DNA from: Bacteroidales bacterium UBA6431
GTDB taxonomy: Bacteria; Bacteroidota; Bacteroidia; Bacteroidales; UBA932
DNA: 64,000 bases
Assembly: GCA_002439095.1 (NCBI GenBank)
Contig: DJOT01000004.1
Span: 1 to 64,000, forward strand
Reading direction: 5' to 3'
Positions 15,164 through 24,225 of this stretch are shown here, in pieces (within the stretch, counting starts at the first letter, position 1; the number at the start of each line of letters is the position of its first letter). The position numbers and the translations under genes were made by a program. A model generated the notes under the pieces. It searched no databases. It was given only the letters and a program-made list of their open reading frames with translations, and was not told the DNA's origin.

Positions 15164-16702
15164 ATGTTGATATACTATATTCTTGCGGCGATTGCCGGCG
15201 CAGCTATAGGGGTGGGAGTATATATGCTGATCTCCCGCAAATTGTCTGCCGGTAAGGCCGACGCCATCATAGAGAAGGCTAAGAACGATGCTGAAAATAT
15301 CAAGCAGCAGAAGATTCTGCAGGCCAAGGAGAAGTTCCTCCAGCTCAAGAGCGAGCATGAAAAGGAGGTCAATGCCAAGAACTCAGAGCTTCGCGAACGT
15401 GAAAACAACATCAAGTCCCGTGAGGGCCAGCTCAATCAGCAGGCCGGTGAGTTGAACCGCAGGCAGCGTGATCTCGACTCCCAGAAAGGACAGCTCAATG
15501 CTCAGAAACAGAAACTTGACGCCAAGATGGAAGAGTGCGACAGGGTGACGGCTCAGGTCAACAAGGAGTTGGAGAATGTCGCGGGCATGAGCGCCGAGGA
15601 AGCGAAGAAAATGCTTGTCGAGAACATGAAGGCTGAGGCCCGCACCGAGGCTCAGGCCTATATCAACGACACCATGGACGAGGCCAGGCTGAATGCCGCC
15701 AAGGAAGCGAAACGTATAGTAATCAACACTATCCAGCGTACCGCTACCGAGACCGCCATAGAAAATGCCGTGACGACATTCCCTATCGAGAACGATGAGG
15801 TGAAAGGACGCATCATCGGACGCGAGGGCCGTAACATCCGTGCACTTGAGGCGGCTACCGGTGTCGAGATAGTCGTTGACGACACTCCGGATGCTATACT
15901 TATCTCCGCCTTCGATCCTGTCCGCAGGGAGATAGCGCGTCTGTCCCTGCACCAGCTGGTCATTGACGGGCGTATCCATCCGGCGCGTATCGAAGAGGTG
16001 GTGGCCAAGGTGAGCAAGCAGCTTGAGGATGAGATCCTTGAGACCGGCAAGAGAACCTGCATAGATCTCGGGATTCATGGGCTCAACATCGAGTTGGTAA
16101 AACTTATCGGACGCATGAAGTACCGTTCTTCTTATGGGCAGAACCTGTTGCAGCACTCCCGCGAAGTGGCCAACATCTGTGCCATCATGGCAGCTGAATT
16201 GGGGCTTAATCCTAAGATCGCCCGCCGTGCCGGTCTCCTGCACGATATAGGTAAGGTGAGCGACAGCGAACCGGAGTATCCTCATGCCATTCTGGGTGCC
16301 AAACTTGCAGAGCAGTACAAGGAGCGTCCGGAGATCTGCAACGCCATCGGTGCCCACCACGAGGAGATGGAGATGACATCCATTTATGCTCCGCTTGTCC
16401 TTGTGGCGGATGCCATTTCCGGAGCACGTCCGGGAGCCCGCAGGGAAGTGATAGAGTCATATATCAAGCGGCTCAAGGGAATGGAGGATCTTGCAGCTTC
16501 ATATCCGGGAGTGACCAAGTCGTATGCCATCCAGGCCGGCCGTGAGCTCCGCGTCATAGTTGGTGCCGAAGAGGTTTCTGATGAGCAGGCCGCCCGTCTC
16601 TCTGTGGATATTGCACAGCGCATCCAGGATGAGATGACATATCCTGGACAGGTCAAGATCACTGTCATCAGGGAGACCCGTTCAGTTGCTATAGCCAAGT
16701 AG
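15164..16702 (+). CDS. rny: Ribonuclease Y
   Basis: A 512-residue membrane-anchored endoribonuclease that initiates mRNA decay. Domains in order: an N-terminal transmembrane helix (residues 1-23), a long coiled coil (about 30-190, rich in K/E/Q), a KH RNA-binding domain with IIGREGRNIRALEAATGVE near residue 220, and an HD phosphodiesterase domain with LLHDIGKV near 358 and IGAHHEE near 395 supplying the metal ligands. Length and order are exactly those of the family. It follows a terminator, so it has its own promoter in the AT-rich 15133-15163 stretch, although no perfect -7 box is visible. dsbD starts four bases after the stop. Confidence 0.95.
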   Translation: MLIYYILAAIAGAAIGVGVYMLISRKLSAGKADAIIEKAKNDAENIKQQKILQAKEKFLQLKSEHEKEVNAKNSELRERENNIKSREGQLNQQAGELNRRQRDLDSQKGQLNAQKQKLDAKMEECDRVTAQVNKELENVAGMSAEEAKKMLVENMKAEARTEAQAYINDTMDEARLNAAKEAKRIVINTIQRTATETAIENAVTTFPIENDEVKGRIIGREGRNIRALEAATGVEIVVDDTPDAILISAFDPVRREIARLSLHQLVIDGRIHPARIEEVVAKVSKQLEDEILETGKRTCIDLGIHGLNIELVKLIGRMKYRSSYGQNLLQHSREVANICAIMAAELGLNPKIARRAGLLHDIGKVSDSEPEYPHAILGAKLAEQYKERPEICNAIGAHHEEMEMTSIYAPLVLVADAISGARPGARREVIESYIKRLKGMEDLAASYPGVTKSYAIQAGRELRVIVGAEEVSDEQAARLSVDIAQRIQDEMTYPGQVKITVIRETRSVAIAK

Positions 16703-16706
16703 GATC

Positions 16707-18464
16707 ATGCTCGGGCTTCTGATATCATTGTCTCTGCTCCAGGTCACGCCGAACGTGACCTGGAAGTCGGAAGTGAAAGAGTCGCCGTCCGGCAGCCAGA
16801 TTGTGCTCACGGGGGATATCCGTAAGGGGGTGGATCATGTCTATGGTACAGTAGACATCTCATCCTGTCAGGGCAACGACTGTTTCTCGCCGGAGGAGTT
16901 TGAGTTTGATCATTATCTCAAATCCTCGTCCGTCCCGTCTTTCGGCGGCGCTTCATCTTCTGTGCAGGCTGCTCCTGCAAGGGTTTCTGAGCCGGCCGCG
17001 GTTGTAGCCTCTTTCCCTTCTTCTGCGCCCCAAGGGACACAGACCCCTCTGTGGTCTCTGATACTTGAGGCTATATTGTGGGGATTTGCCATGCTTTTGA
17101 CGCCATGCGTGTTCCCGATGGTGCCGATGACTGTCTCTTTTTTCATGAAAGGCAGCGAAACTCCTGCAAAAGGGCGTTTCAAGGCTTTCATGTACGGGCT
17201 TTTCATAGTCCTTCTCTACACTGTGCCGATTTCTGTCATAATCGGGGTCACGTGGATTGTAGGCGGCAGCGGTGTCACGGCGGACATCTTCAACTGGCTT
17301 GCGACGCACTGGCTTCCGAACATCATTTTCTTCTTAGTTTTCATGGTGTTTGCAGCAAGCTTCTTCGGGGCCTTCGAGATCACTCTGCCGTCCAAGTGGA
17401 CAAACGGGGCGGACAAGAAGAGCGACGGCAAGGGGCTCGGCGGGATCTTTTTTCTTGCCTTGACTCTTGTCCTTGTAAGTTTCAGCTGCACAGGTCCTAT
17501 CGTGGGGACGGTCCTCATCAAGAGCACGCAGGGAGAGTTTTGGGCTCCGATGGTCACGATGTTTGCGTTCAGTGTGGCTTTCGCCCTGCCGTTCACCTTG
17601 CTTGCCCTGTTCCCTTCGCTCCTGAAGAAGCTTCCGAAGAGCGGCGGATGGCTCAATTCGGTCAAGGTGGTGCTCGGCTTCATCGAGGTGGCTCTCGGGC
17701 TGAAGTTCCTGAGCGTTGCGGACCAGACTTATCACTGGCACATTCTCGACAGGGAAGTGTATCTGGCGGTCTGGATAGTGGTGTTCTCCCTGCTCGGGCT
17801 GTATCTTCTCGGCAAGCTCAGGTTCAAGAATGATTCGCCGATGGAGTACCTGCCCGTCAAGAGGCTGGCCCTGTCCATCGTATGCTTCGCTTTTGTGGTC
17901 TATATGATTCCGGGGATGTGGGGCGCGCCGCTCAAGGCTCTCTCAGGCTACCTGCCGCCTTTGGAGACGCAGGATTTTGTTATCTCCGAGGCTTCCGGAG
18001 TCGCCGCTTCGGGGCAAGGTGATGTTTCTGGGGATGCCGGTATGCTTACTCTTGCCCACGGGTTGAAAGCTTACGACAATATTGACGAGGCCCTTGCGGC
18101 GGCGAAAATCAGCGGGAAGCGCGTGTTCGTTGACATAACCGGACACGGTTGCGTGAATTGCCGGGAGATGGAGGCGCGAGTGTGGTCTGATCCGGAAGTC
18201 CTGCGTTCGCTCAGGGAAGATTTTGTGATCGCAGCATTGTATGTGGATGACAAGTCCGCCTTGCCGGAATCCCGCTGGATCACAAACGACAGCGGCAAGG
18301 TCCTCAAGGAGGTCGGAAGGGTAAATTCATACATTGCCTTGAAGCGTTTCGGGGTCAATTCCCAGCCGAATTATTTTATATTGGATTCTGACGGCAAAGT
18401 GCTGAAAGGCCCTCGGGCCTACAATCTGGATATTGAAGCTTATCTTGACTTCCTTTCCGAATAG
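16707..18464 (+). CDS. dsbD: Thiol:disulfide interchange protein DsbD, short N-terminal domain
   Basis: A 585-residue inner-membrane protein that carries electrons from cytoplasmic thioredoxin to periplasmic partners. The central transmembrane domain (about residues 115-420) has the two redox cysteines in LLTPCVFPMVPM and SFSCTGPIVGT. The C-terminal thioredoxin-like domain (about 455-585) has the motif GCVNC. The N-terminal periplasmic domain is much reduced: from the signal segment to the C-x5-C pair (SSCQGNDCFSPEEF) there are only some 45 residues, and a Ser/Ala/Pro-rich linker follows. In standard DsbD this domain is over 100 residues. It lies four bases after rny and ends at a bidirectional terminator. 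Confidence 0.9.
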   Translation: MLGLLISLSLLQVTPNVTWKSEVKESPSGSQIVLTGDIRKGVDHVYGTVDISSCQGNDCFSPEEFEFDHYLKSSSVPSFGGASSSVQAAPARVSEPAAVVASFPSSAPQGTQTPLWSLILEAILWGFAMLLTPCVFPMVPMTVSFFMKGSETPAKGRFKAFMYGLFIVLLYTVPISVIIGVTWIVGGSGVTADIFNWLATHWLPNIIFFLVFMVFAASFFGAFEITLPSKWTNGADKKSDGKGLGGIFFLALTLVLVSFSCTGPIVGTVLIKSTQGEFWAPMVTMFAFSVAFALPFTLLALFPSLLKKLPKSGGWLNSVKVVLGFIEVALGLKFLSVADQTYHWHILDREVYLAVWIVVFSLLGLYLLGKLRFKNDSPMEYLPVKRLALSIVCFAFVVYMIPGMWGAPLKALSGYLPPLETQDFVISEASGVAASGQGDVSGDAGMLTLAHGLKAYDNIDEALAAAKISGKRVFVDITGHGCVNCREMEARVWSDPEVLRSLREDFVIAALYVDDKSALPESRWITNDSGKVLKEVGRVNSYIALKRFGVNSQPNYFILDSDGKVLKGPRAYNLDIEAYLDFLSE

Positions 18465-18479
18465 GGGAGACAGTTGCTG

Positions 18480-18520
18480 AAAAAAGCCAGGCCTGCGGAG
18501 ATGCGGGCCCGGCTTTTTTT
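18480..18520. terminator. Bidirectional terminator between dsbD and punA
   Basis: The A-run and AAGCC at 18480-18488 pair with GGCTTTTTTT at 18511-18520, with a second stem CCTGC/GCGGG inside. T-runs appear on both strands, so it can serve dsbD and the convergent punA. Confidence 0.85.
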
Positions 18521-18534
18521 ATGAGGATGTCCTG

Positions 18535-19362
18535 TCAGATGGAGGCGATCATCCTTGTGAACAGGTCTGACATCCGTTCTGCGGCCATGTCAGCCTGCTT
18601 CACCACGTCATCGCCGTCATTGAAGTTCTTCTCCACGTTGATGAAGTTGGACTTGTTGGTGACAACCGACATTCCGAAGACCTTGATGCCCGAATGCCGC
18701 GCCACTATGACCTCCGGAATGGTTGACATGCCGACCAGATCGGCTCCGACCGAATGATAGAAGCGGACTTCGGCCGGGGTTTCGTAGGTTGGCCCTGTGC
18801 TTCCGAAATAGACGCCCTTTTTGACAGGAATGCCCATCTCGTTGCAGATGTTCTCGGCCAGTGCCTGGAGTTTGAGGTCGTAGGCGCAGGTCATGTCCGG
18901 GAATCTGGGGCCGAATTCATCAAGATTGGGCCCGACAAGAGGATTCGGCATCATGTTGATGTGGTCTCTGATTATCACGAGATCTCCTACCTTGAAGTCC
19001 GGGTTGCAGGCTCCTGCGGCGTTGGAGACGAACAGGTATTTGACGCCGAGCGTCTTCATGACCCTTATTCCGATGGTGACAAGGTCCATCGGATATCCCT
19101 CATAGTAGTGGAAGCGGCCCTGCATGGCTATGACCTGCTTTCCTCCGAGTTCGCCGAATATGAAATTGCCCTTGTGGCCGACGGCCGTCGAGACTGGAAA
19201 CCCGGGGATCTGGCTGTAAGGAATCACGGTCTGGTTGATGATCTTGTCTGCGAGCCTTCCCAGCCCGCTCCCCAGCACAATCCCGAATTCCGGGATGCGC
19301 CCGCTGATGGCGGAACTTATATGGTCCGCGGCATCATGGATTCTTTTGAGTCTGTCGTCCAT
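18535..19362 (-). CDS. punA: Purine-nucleoside phosphorylase
   Basis: A 275-residue trimeric-type PNP that splits inosine and guanosine with phosphate into base and ribose-1-phosphate. Diagnostic segments are IVLGSGLGRLAD near residue 28 (phosphate loop), QGRFHYYEGY near 82, SNAAGACNP near 115, GPTYETPAEV near 195 with the base-binding Glu/Tyr, GMSTIPEVIVARH near 215, and VVTNKSNF near 242 with the conserved Asn. It lies three bases after the amidohydrolase gene on the same strand, forming a purine salvage unit. Confidence 0.93.
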   Translation of the reverse strand: MDDRLKRIHDAADHISSAISGRIPEFGIVLGSGLGRLADKIINQTVIPYSQIPGFPVSTAVGHKGNFIFGELGGKQVIAMQGRFHYYEGYPMDLVTIGIRVMKTLGVKYLFVSNAAGACNPDFKVGDLVIIRDHINMMPNPLVGPNLDEFGPRFPDMTCAYDLKLQALAENICNEMGIPVKKGVYFGSTGPTYETPAEVRFYHSVGADLVGMSTIPEVIVARHSGIKVFGMSVVTNKSNFINVEKNFNDGDDVVKQADMAAERMSDLFTRMIASI

Positions 19363-19365
19363 ATA

Positions 19366-20649
19366 TTAAAGTCTTTTATTGATTCTTGAGAGTACTTTGC
19401 GGGCCTGTGAGATGATCTCTTTCTCTCCCTCTATCTCTCTGTGTCTCATCAGGAAGCGTCCGTTGCATATAAGAGAGTCGATGCAGTCGGAGTGTGCGGA
19501 ATAGACGAGGTTTGCGAGGAACGGGCCGTCGGAAAGGAAAAATGTGTTGTCCGTGTCGATTATGCTGATGTCGGCGCACTTGCCCGTCTCGATTTTTCCG
19601 CTGTTGAATTTCAGGGCTTTCGCCCCGTTTACGGTGGCCATGTCGAGAAGTTCGTTGAGTGGGAGGGCCGATGGGTCTTCGCGCCATGCTTTCTGGAAGA
19701 TGGCGCTGGTTTTCATCGCTTCGAGCATGTCGAGGTTGTTGGATGATGCGCACCCGTCCGTGCCTAGACAGAGGTTGATCCCTGCGTCTCTCATCTCGTT
19801 GTACAGAAACTTGTATCCGGAGGCGAGCTTGGCGTTGGAGTTGATGTTGTGTACGCAGTTTACGCCCCTGTCAGCGAGCAGTTCTATGTCGTGGGGGCTT
19901 ACCCAGAGGGTGTGGGCAGCAACGATGTTCGGGGAGAGTATTCCGAGGCGGTCGAGGTATTCTACCGGACTCAGGCCGCCGTGTGCCGCCTTGCAGTCCT
20001 CCACCTCTTTGCGCGTCTCGCTCAGGTGTATGTGGAGGTTGAGCGAGTGTTTCTGTGCGTATTCGTATGCCCAGAGCATCATCTCCTCCCGTACCGAGTA
20101 GATGGCATGGAAGGCAATCCCGTATATCAGTCCAGGGGTGTTGCCTGAAAGGAAAGGGGCGCTCTTGGCTTCGCAGTGGGCTTTCTGCCTCTCTGACTCT
20201 TCAGGGTCGCCCTTGTCCATTATGTCGTAGCCGGTGGCGATCCTAAGGCCCATTTCTGTGGCCGCCTTGACGGACGCGTCGAAAAACCAGTATTGGTCGT
20301 TGAAAGTCGTCGTGCCTGTCCGTATCATCTCTATGCAGGCGACTTTGGTCGCCCAATAGACGTATTCGGCATCCAGATTCTCTTCAGCTTTCCAGATTGT
20401 ATCGAGCCACTCGGGGAAAAGCATATCTTCCCCGAGCCCCCTCATCATGGACATGGGGGAGTGCGTGTGCATATTGATGAATCCGGGTATAGCAACCTTG
20501 CCGGAACAGTCCATGATTTCGATGTCTCCGGCAAGTTCCCAGTCTGCACACGAGCCTGAAGGCTCAATCTTGGATATCAGACCGTTGCTTATGAGTATGT
20601 CTTTCCTTGAGCCTTCTAAGGTGATGTCCTTGAGAAGAATGGCGCCCAT
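19366..20649 (-). CDS. mtaD: Amidohydrolase, MTA/SAH deaminase-like
   Basis: A 427-residue cytoplasmic amidohydrolase. The metal ligands are in PGFINMHTHSPMSMMRG (H-x-H near residue 58), a His in NLHIHLSE near 210, VAAHTLWVS near 244, and the catalytic Asp in CLGTDGCASSNNLDM near 297. This layout, especially the GFINMHTH plus SSNNLDM pattern, is typical of 5'-methylthioadenosine/S-adenosylhomocysteine deaminases. The family also contains guanine and chlorohydrolase-type members, so the substrate is probable, not proven. Deamination would give inosine derivatives for the PNP three bases downstream. It starts inside the stop of the DUF3276 gene (TAATG). Confidence 0.82.
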   Translation of the reverse strand: MGAILLKDITLEGSRKDILISNGLISKIEPSGSCADWELAGDIEIMDCSGKVAIPGFINMHTHSPMSMMRGLGEDMLFPEWLDTIWKAEENLDAEYVYWATKVACIEMIRTGTTTFNDQYWFFDASVKAATEMGLRIATGYDIMDKGDPEESERQKAHCEAKSAPFLSGNTPGLIYGIAFHAIYSVREEMMLWAYEYAQKHSLNLHIHLSETRKEVEDCKAAHGGLSPVEYLDRLGILSPNIVAAHTLWVSPHDIELLADRGVNCVHNINSNAKLASGYKFLYNEMRDAGINLCLGTDGCASSNNLDMLEAMKTSAIFQKAWREDPSALPLNELLDMATVNGAKALKFNSGKIETGKCADISIIDTDNTFFLSDGPFLANLVYSAHSDCIDSLICNGRFLMRHREIEGEKEIISQARKVLSRINKRL

Positions 20650-20993
20650 TAAAAATCTTCGGATTCGAAGTCTGCGCCTTCATCTGGCCTCCTCTGAGGG
20701 ATCTCGCCGTGGAAGCAATTGTCCCTGATGTAGGCTATCACGTCATTCAGCCCCTCCGCGAACTTCTCGAAGTCTTCCTTGTAGAGGAAAATCTTATGCT
20801 TGTCGTAGCTGTAGCTCCCGTCGGAGCCTGTCCTGCGCTTGCTTTCCGTTATCGTGAGGTAGTAGTCTTTGTTGCCCTTCGTGGACTTCACGTCAAAAAA
20901 GTATGTACGCTTCCCCGCCCTGATGGGCTTTGAGAAAACATCCTCTCCGTCGCGGCTGTCGAACCTGGACTGGTCATAATCATCTCTGTACAT
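20649..20993 (-). CDS. PUR-alpha-like nucleic-acid-binding protein, DUF3276
   Basis: A 114-residue protein with one PUR repeat: residues 17-52 form three strands (EDVFSKPIRAGKRTYFFDVKSTKGNKDYYLTITESKR) and residues 64-95 a strand and helix (HKIFLYKEDFEKFAEGLNDVIAYI). Bacterial single-repeat PUR proteins dimerise and bind single-stranded DNA or RNA. The N- and C-termini are disordered and acidic. It heads the unit that continues into mtaD and punA, with a one-base stop/start overlap. Confidence 0.85.
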   Translation of the reverse strand: MYRDDYDQSRFDSRDGEDVFSKPIRAGKRTYFFDVKSTKGNKDYYLTITESKRRTGSDGSYSYDKHKIFLYKEDFEKFAEGLNDVIAYIRDNCFHGEIPQRRPDEGADFESEDF

Positions 20994-21019
20994 AGCAACT
21001 TTTTATTGTTTTAGCTTTG

Positions 21020-21027
21020 CAAAATTA
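21020..21027 (-). promoter_or_regulatory. Promoter -7 box of the DUF3276 unit
   Basis: On the minus strand TAATTTTG, an exact consensus match, 26 bases before the ATG at 20993. Confidence 0.5.
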
Positions 21028-21049
21028 GAACATTTTATGGATTACTTGC

Positions 21050-21057
21050 TATCTTTG
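21050..21057 (+). promoter_or_regulatory. Promoter -7 box of the nusB operon
   Basis: TATCTTTG, exact, 23 bases before the ATG at 21081. It supports that ATG over an in-frame TTG at 21069. Confidence 0.6.
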
Positions 21058-21080
21058 TGCGTTAATTTTTGTTTGAAAGT

Positions 21081-21998
21081 ATGCTCAACCGCAGAATTCT
21101 CCGTACAAAGGTATTCAAGACCATATACAGTTACGCGGAAAATCCCGGTATGACCCTCAAGGAAGCCGAGGCCACTCTCGGGCTTGCCTGCGAGTCGACC
21201 AGAGACCTGTATCTGTTTCTCCTCTCTGTAGTCGGCCCGCTCACTGATGAGGCCAGATCCCGCATTGAGGCCGCCAGGGCCAAGTTCAATCCGACGGAGG
21301 AGGAGATGAACCCCAACATGAAGTTTGTTGACAACAGCATAACGAAACTCCTTGAGGATGACCCCGATTTTGTGAAGCTTGTGTCCAAGAAGAAGCTCTC
21401 GTGGGCGCAGCATGATGTGCTGATACGCCGTCTTTACGAGAGCGTGCGCGAACGCAAATATTTCAAGGAGTATCTTGCCAGTCCGGAAAGCGGCGTCAAG
21501 GAGGATGCGAAACTGTGGGTTAAGATTTTCCAACGCGAATTCGAGGACAATGAGGCTTTGGGCGAGATTCTTGAAGAGATGTCGATATATTGGAACGATG
21601 ACCTCGGATATGCGTTGAGCTGGTGCTGCCGCTCGGTGCGCAGCCTCGGTGACGGTGACAGGTGGAATCTCCCGCCGCTCTATCAGAGTTCACTCTCGGG
21701 CAAGGAAAACTACTCTGACGACCGCCAGTTCTCCCTTGCCTTGCTGCGGACGGCTTATGCCGGCTTTGAGCGTTTCTCTTTAGCGGTGGCGGAACTGACG
21801 CCGAAGTGGAACCGCGACCGTCTATGCACTACGGACCTCGCCCTTATCGTGTGCGGGGAAGCTGAGGCGGCGGCATTCCCGCAGACTCCGGTCAGGATCA
21901 TAATCAACGAGTATGTCGAGATATCCAAGTACTACAGCACGCCGGACAGCAGTTCTTTTGTCAATGGCTTGCTGGACAAGTTGATAAATAAACATTAA
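21081..21998 (+). CDS. nusB: Transcription antitermination factor NusB, long form
   Basis: A 305-residue RNA-binding factor that with S10 (NusE) promotes rRNA antitermination. It opens with MLNRRILRTKVFKTIYSYAENP, an N-terminal arginine-rich RNA-binding segment, and the C-terminal third is the recognisable NusB helical domain, with FSLALLRTAYAGFERFSLAVAELTPKWNRDRLCTTDLALIVCGEAEAAAF and IIINEYVEISKYYSTPDSSSFVNGLLDKL. It is roughly twice the length of E. coli NusB; the long helical insertion is usual in Bacteroidota. It leads a co-directional run of six genes with gaps of 12 bases or less or with overlaps. Confidence 0.88.
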   Translation: MLNRRILRTKVFKTIYSYAENPGMTLKEAEATLGLACESTRDLYLFLLSVVGPLTDEARSRIEAARAKFNPTEEEMNPNMKFVDNSITKLLEDDPDFVKLVSKKKLSWAQHDVLIRRLYESVRERKYFKEYLASPESGVKEDAKLWVKIFQREFEDNEALGEILEEMSIYWNDDLGYALSWCCRSVRSLGDGDRWNLPPLYQSSLSGKENYSDDRQFSLALLRTAYAGFERFSLAVAELTPKWNRDRLCTTDLALIVCGEAEAAAFPQTPVRIIINEYVEISKYYSTPDSSSFVNGLLDKLINKH

Positions 21999-22010
21999 TA
22001 ATTAGAAGAA

Positions 22011-22346
22011 ATGATTTCAACCGTTTTGCAGACTGCCGCTCCGGCAGCCGGAGCAGGCAGCAGCCTCTCCATGTGGATAATGCTTATCCTCATTTTTGTC
22101 GTCATGTGGTTTTTCATGATCCGTCCGCAGCGCAAGCAGCAGAAGGCTCTTGAGGAAATGCGTCGTTCCCTGAAGAAAGGCGACAAGGTTGTGACCGCCG
22201 GCGGCATCTATGGCGTCGTGGCTGATGTCGATGACCGTACCGTACTTGTAAAGGTTGACGGTGAGGTGAAACTCCGCGTGGACAAGTCGTCTATCCAGAA
22301 GGACATGTCCGACCAGGCTCCTGCCCAGCCTCAGCAAAAGAAGTAG
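22011..22346 (+). CDS. yajC: Sec translocon accessory protein YajC
   Basis: A 111-residue membrane protein that associates with SecDF. A single transmembrane helix spans residues about 20-38 (MWIMLILIFVVMWFFMI) followed by the conserved RPQRKQQKALEEMRRSLKKGDKVVTAGGIYGVV and a small beta domain. The tail is low-complexity (Gln/Pro/Lys). It starts 12 bases after nusB; ybbR starts six bases after its stop. Confidence 0.93.
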   Translation: MISTVLQTAAPAAGAGSSLSMWIMLILIFVVMWFFMIRPQRKQQKALEEMRRSLKKGDKVVTAGGIYGVVADVDDRTVLVKVDGEVKLRVDKSSIQKDMSDQAPAQPQQKK

Positions 22347-22352
22347 CGTAAG

Positions 22353-23288
22353 GTGAAGAGCCACTGGATACAGTTACTGCTCTGCCTTCTCCTGTCGGCC
22401 GGCATCTGGCTCATTCACAATCTGTCCCAGACTTATGTGAATATCGTCAGCATGCCGGTTGTGGCTGAAAGCAACCTGCCGGGTCATGCCGGGGTTTCCT
22501 CCTCTGATGCGACCATAACGGCTCAGGTCAAGGCCACCGGTTTCCGGCAGGCCAAACTTTCGCGCCGTCACCGCCGCGCGAAGGATGTCGTCTTCGATGT
22601 CTCTGATTTCCGGCAGGAAGGTGACAACCTCTACATGATACCTGTATCCAACCTCTACAAATACGCTTCCGCCATATTCGGCGACGGAGTCTCCGTCGAG
22701 TCTTTCGTCTCCGAGGCCCCGAAGTTTGTTTTCCAGGAAGTGGGCTACAAGAAAGTCCCGGTCCGCAAAGTGCAGGCCTTGACTTTCGAGTCCCAGTACA
22801 TGCCGTTGCACCCGATGAGCGTGAACCCCGATTCTGTGCTTGTCTATGGTGAGCCTTCGCGGATAGAGAGCATAGACTATGTGCTTACCCGGCCGATTGA
22901 CCTTTGGGGGCTGAGGAACAGCGTCCATGGAACTGTGAAGTTGGAAGTCCCTTCTGGCGTGCGGCTCTCGGATACTCAGGTCGTCTATTCGATGGAGGTG
23001 TCCAGATATGTGGAGACAAGCGCTGCAGTGGACATCCAAGTGAGGAATGTGCCGCGTGGTCTTGATCTGGTGGTGCTGCCGCCGGAAGCGAAGGTCGTTT
23101 TCCGGACTGTGTTCCCTGTCGGGACAGACCCGGCCCAGAAGTCGGTGTTCTATGTCGATTACAATGATTTCGCCAATTCCATCACCGGCCGTTGCATCCC
23201 GAAGGTGGAGGGTTTGCCTTCCGGAGTCATATCCTGGAAGATGTCGCCCGAGGCGTTTGACTGCATAGTCAGGACTTCAGCGCAATGA
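22353..23288 (+). CDS. YbbR-domain protein (CdaR-like)
   Basis: A 311-residue protein with an N-terminal membrane anchor (residues 4-20, WIQLLLCLLLSAGIWLI) and extracytoplasmic YbbR repeats, each a small beta domain; the segment KKVPVRKVQALTF near residue 132 is typical of the repeat start. In Firmicutes YbbR (CdaR) regulates the c-di-AMP cyclase, but no cyclase is present here. In Bacteroidota this gene is usually found, as here, between yajC and coaE. The start is a GTG at 22353; there is no ATG in a suitable position before the anchor. It overlaps coaE by ATGA. Confidence 0.8.
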   Translation: MKSHWIQLLLCLLLSAGIWLIHNLSQTYVNIVSMPVVAESNLPGHAGVSSSDATITAQVKATGFRQAKLSRRHRRAKDVVFDVSDFRQEGDNLYMIPVSNLYKYASAIFGDGVSVESFVSEAPKFVFQEVGYKKVPVRKVQALTFESQYMPLHPMSVNPDSVLVYGEPSRIESIDYVLTRPIDLWGLRNSVHGTVKLEVPSGVRLSDTQVVYSMEVSRYVETSAAVDIQVRNVPRGLDLVVLPPEAKVVFRTVFPVGTDPAQKSVFYVDYNDFANSITGRCIPKVEGLPSGVISWKMSPEAFDCIVRTSAQ

Positions 23289-23809
23289 TGAAGACTATCC
23301 TTGTCACAGGACCTATAGGCAGCGGCAAGTCAGAGGTGTGCCGGTATCTGGCTTTCTGCGGCTGGCCGGTATATGACTGCGACTCCCGCACCAAGGCTCT
23401 TTATTCTTCAGTACCCGGGCTGAAATCCCGTATTGAGACGGCTCTGGAAATCGAATGGAAAGATATCGGAGTCATCTTTACGGATGACCGCCGCCGGGTC
23501 TTGTTGGAGAATATAGTTTATCCGCTTGTGGCTGAGGATATCCAGTCTTGGAAGGCGGAGCAGTCTTCGCGTCTGCTGTTTGTCGAGTCGGCACTTGCGC
23601 TGGACAAGCCTCAATTCGACGGCCTTTATGACGCTGTTCTTCTTGTGACGGCGGACAGGCGCCTGAGGGAGGGGAGAAATCCGGCTGCGGCAGTTCGCGG
23701 CGCCTTGCAGTCGTTTGACCTTTCCAGGGTGGATTATATTATAGAGAACAATTCGAGTATAGAAGATTTACATACTGAAACAGATAGATTATTATGCAGA
23801 CTGATTTGA
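23285..23809 (+). CDS. coaE: Dephospho-CoA kinase
   Basis: A 174-residue kinase that catalyses the last step of coenzyme A synthesis. The Walker A motif is GPIGSGKSEVCRYL (residues 9-22), followed by VYDCDSRTKALY with the conserved substrate-binding Asp. It is slightly shorter than the E. coli enzyme (206 residues), and the usual LID segment before the C-terminal helix (R-x-x-x-R-x) is represented by RRLREGRN near residue 125. Start and stop overlap the neighbouring genes, so it is translationally coupled to ybbR and the DUF5606 gene. Confidence 0.88.
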   Translation: MMKTILVTGPIGSGKSEVCRYLAFCGWPVYDCDSRTKALYSSVPGLKSRIETALEIEWKDIGVIFTDDRRRVLLENIVYPLVAEDIQSWKAEQSSRLLFVESALALDKPQFDGLYDAVLLVTADRRLREGRNPAAAVRGALQSFDLSRVDYIIENNSSIEDLHTETDRLLCRLI

Positions 23810-24225
23810 GTAAAATACTGGCTGTCGCAGGACAGCATGGACTTTATGAGTACGTGGCACCTGCCCGCAACGGGGCTATTGCAGAGAGCCTTTCAGACAG
23901 GAAGAGGACCAGTTTCGGCGCTACGAGCCGTATAACTTCCCTTGCCGACATAGCCATATATACGAGCGAGGGAGAGTTGAAACTCGCAGATGTTTTCCAC
24001 GCTATCAAAGATGCGCTCGGTGATGCTCCGGTTCCGTCCTCAAAGGCTCCGGCTGCCGAAGTGACGGCTCTTTTCAAGAAGGCTGTGCCGAACTACGATG
24101 CGGACCGTTTCTATCTTTCGCACATGCGCAAGGTTCTGGACTGGTATGACCAGATTGTGAAATATGCATCTCTTGATTTCGTAAAGGAAGATGAGCAACA
24201 AAGCTCAACAGAAGAGGAGGCTTAG
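23794..24225 (+). CDS. DUF5606 family protein
   Basis: A 143-residue soluble protein with the pattern KILAVAGQHGLYEYVAPARNGAIAESLSDRKR at the N-terminus and ITSLADIAIYTSEGELKLADVF in the middle, then a charged Pro/Ala linker and a helical end with YDADRFYLSHMRKVLDWYDQIV. These three blocks define DUF5606, a family I know only from Bacteroidota; the function is unknown. It overlaps coaE by 16 bases and rimO by 35 bases, so expression is coupled to both. Confidence 0.82.
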   Translation: MQTDLSKILAVAGQHGLYEYVAPARNGAIAESLSDRKRTSFGATSRITSLADIAIYTSEGELKLADVFHAIKDALGDAPVPSSKAPAAEVTALFKKAVPNYDADRFYLSHMRKVLDWYDQIVKYASLDFVKEDEQQSSTEEEA

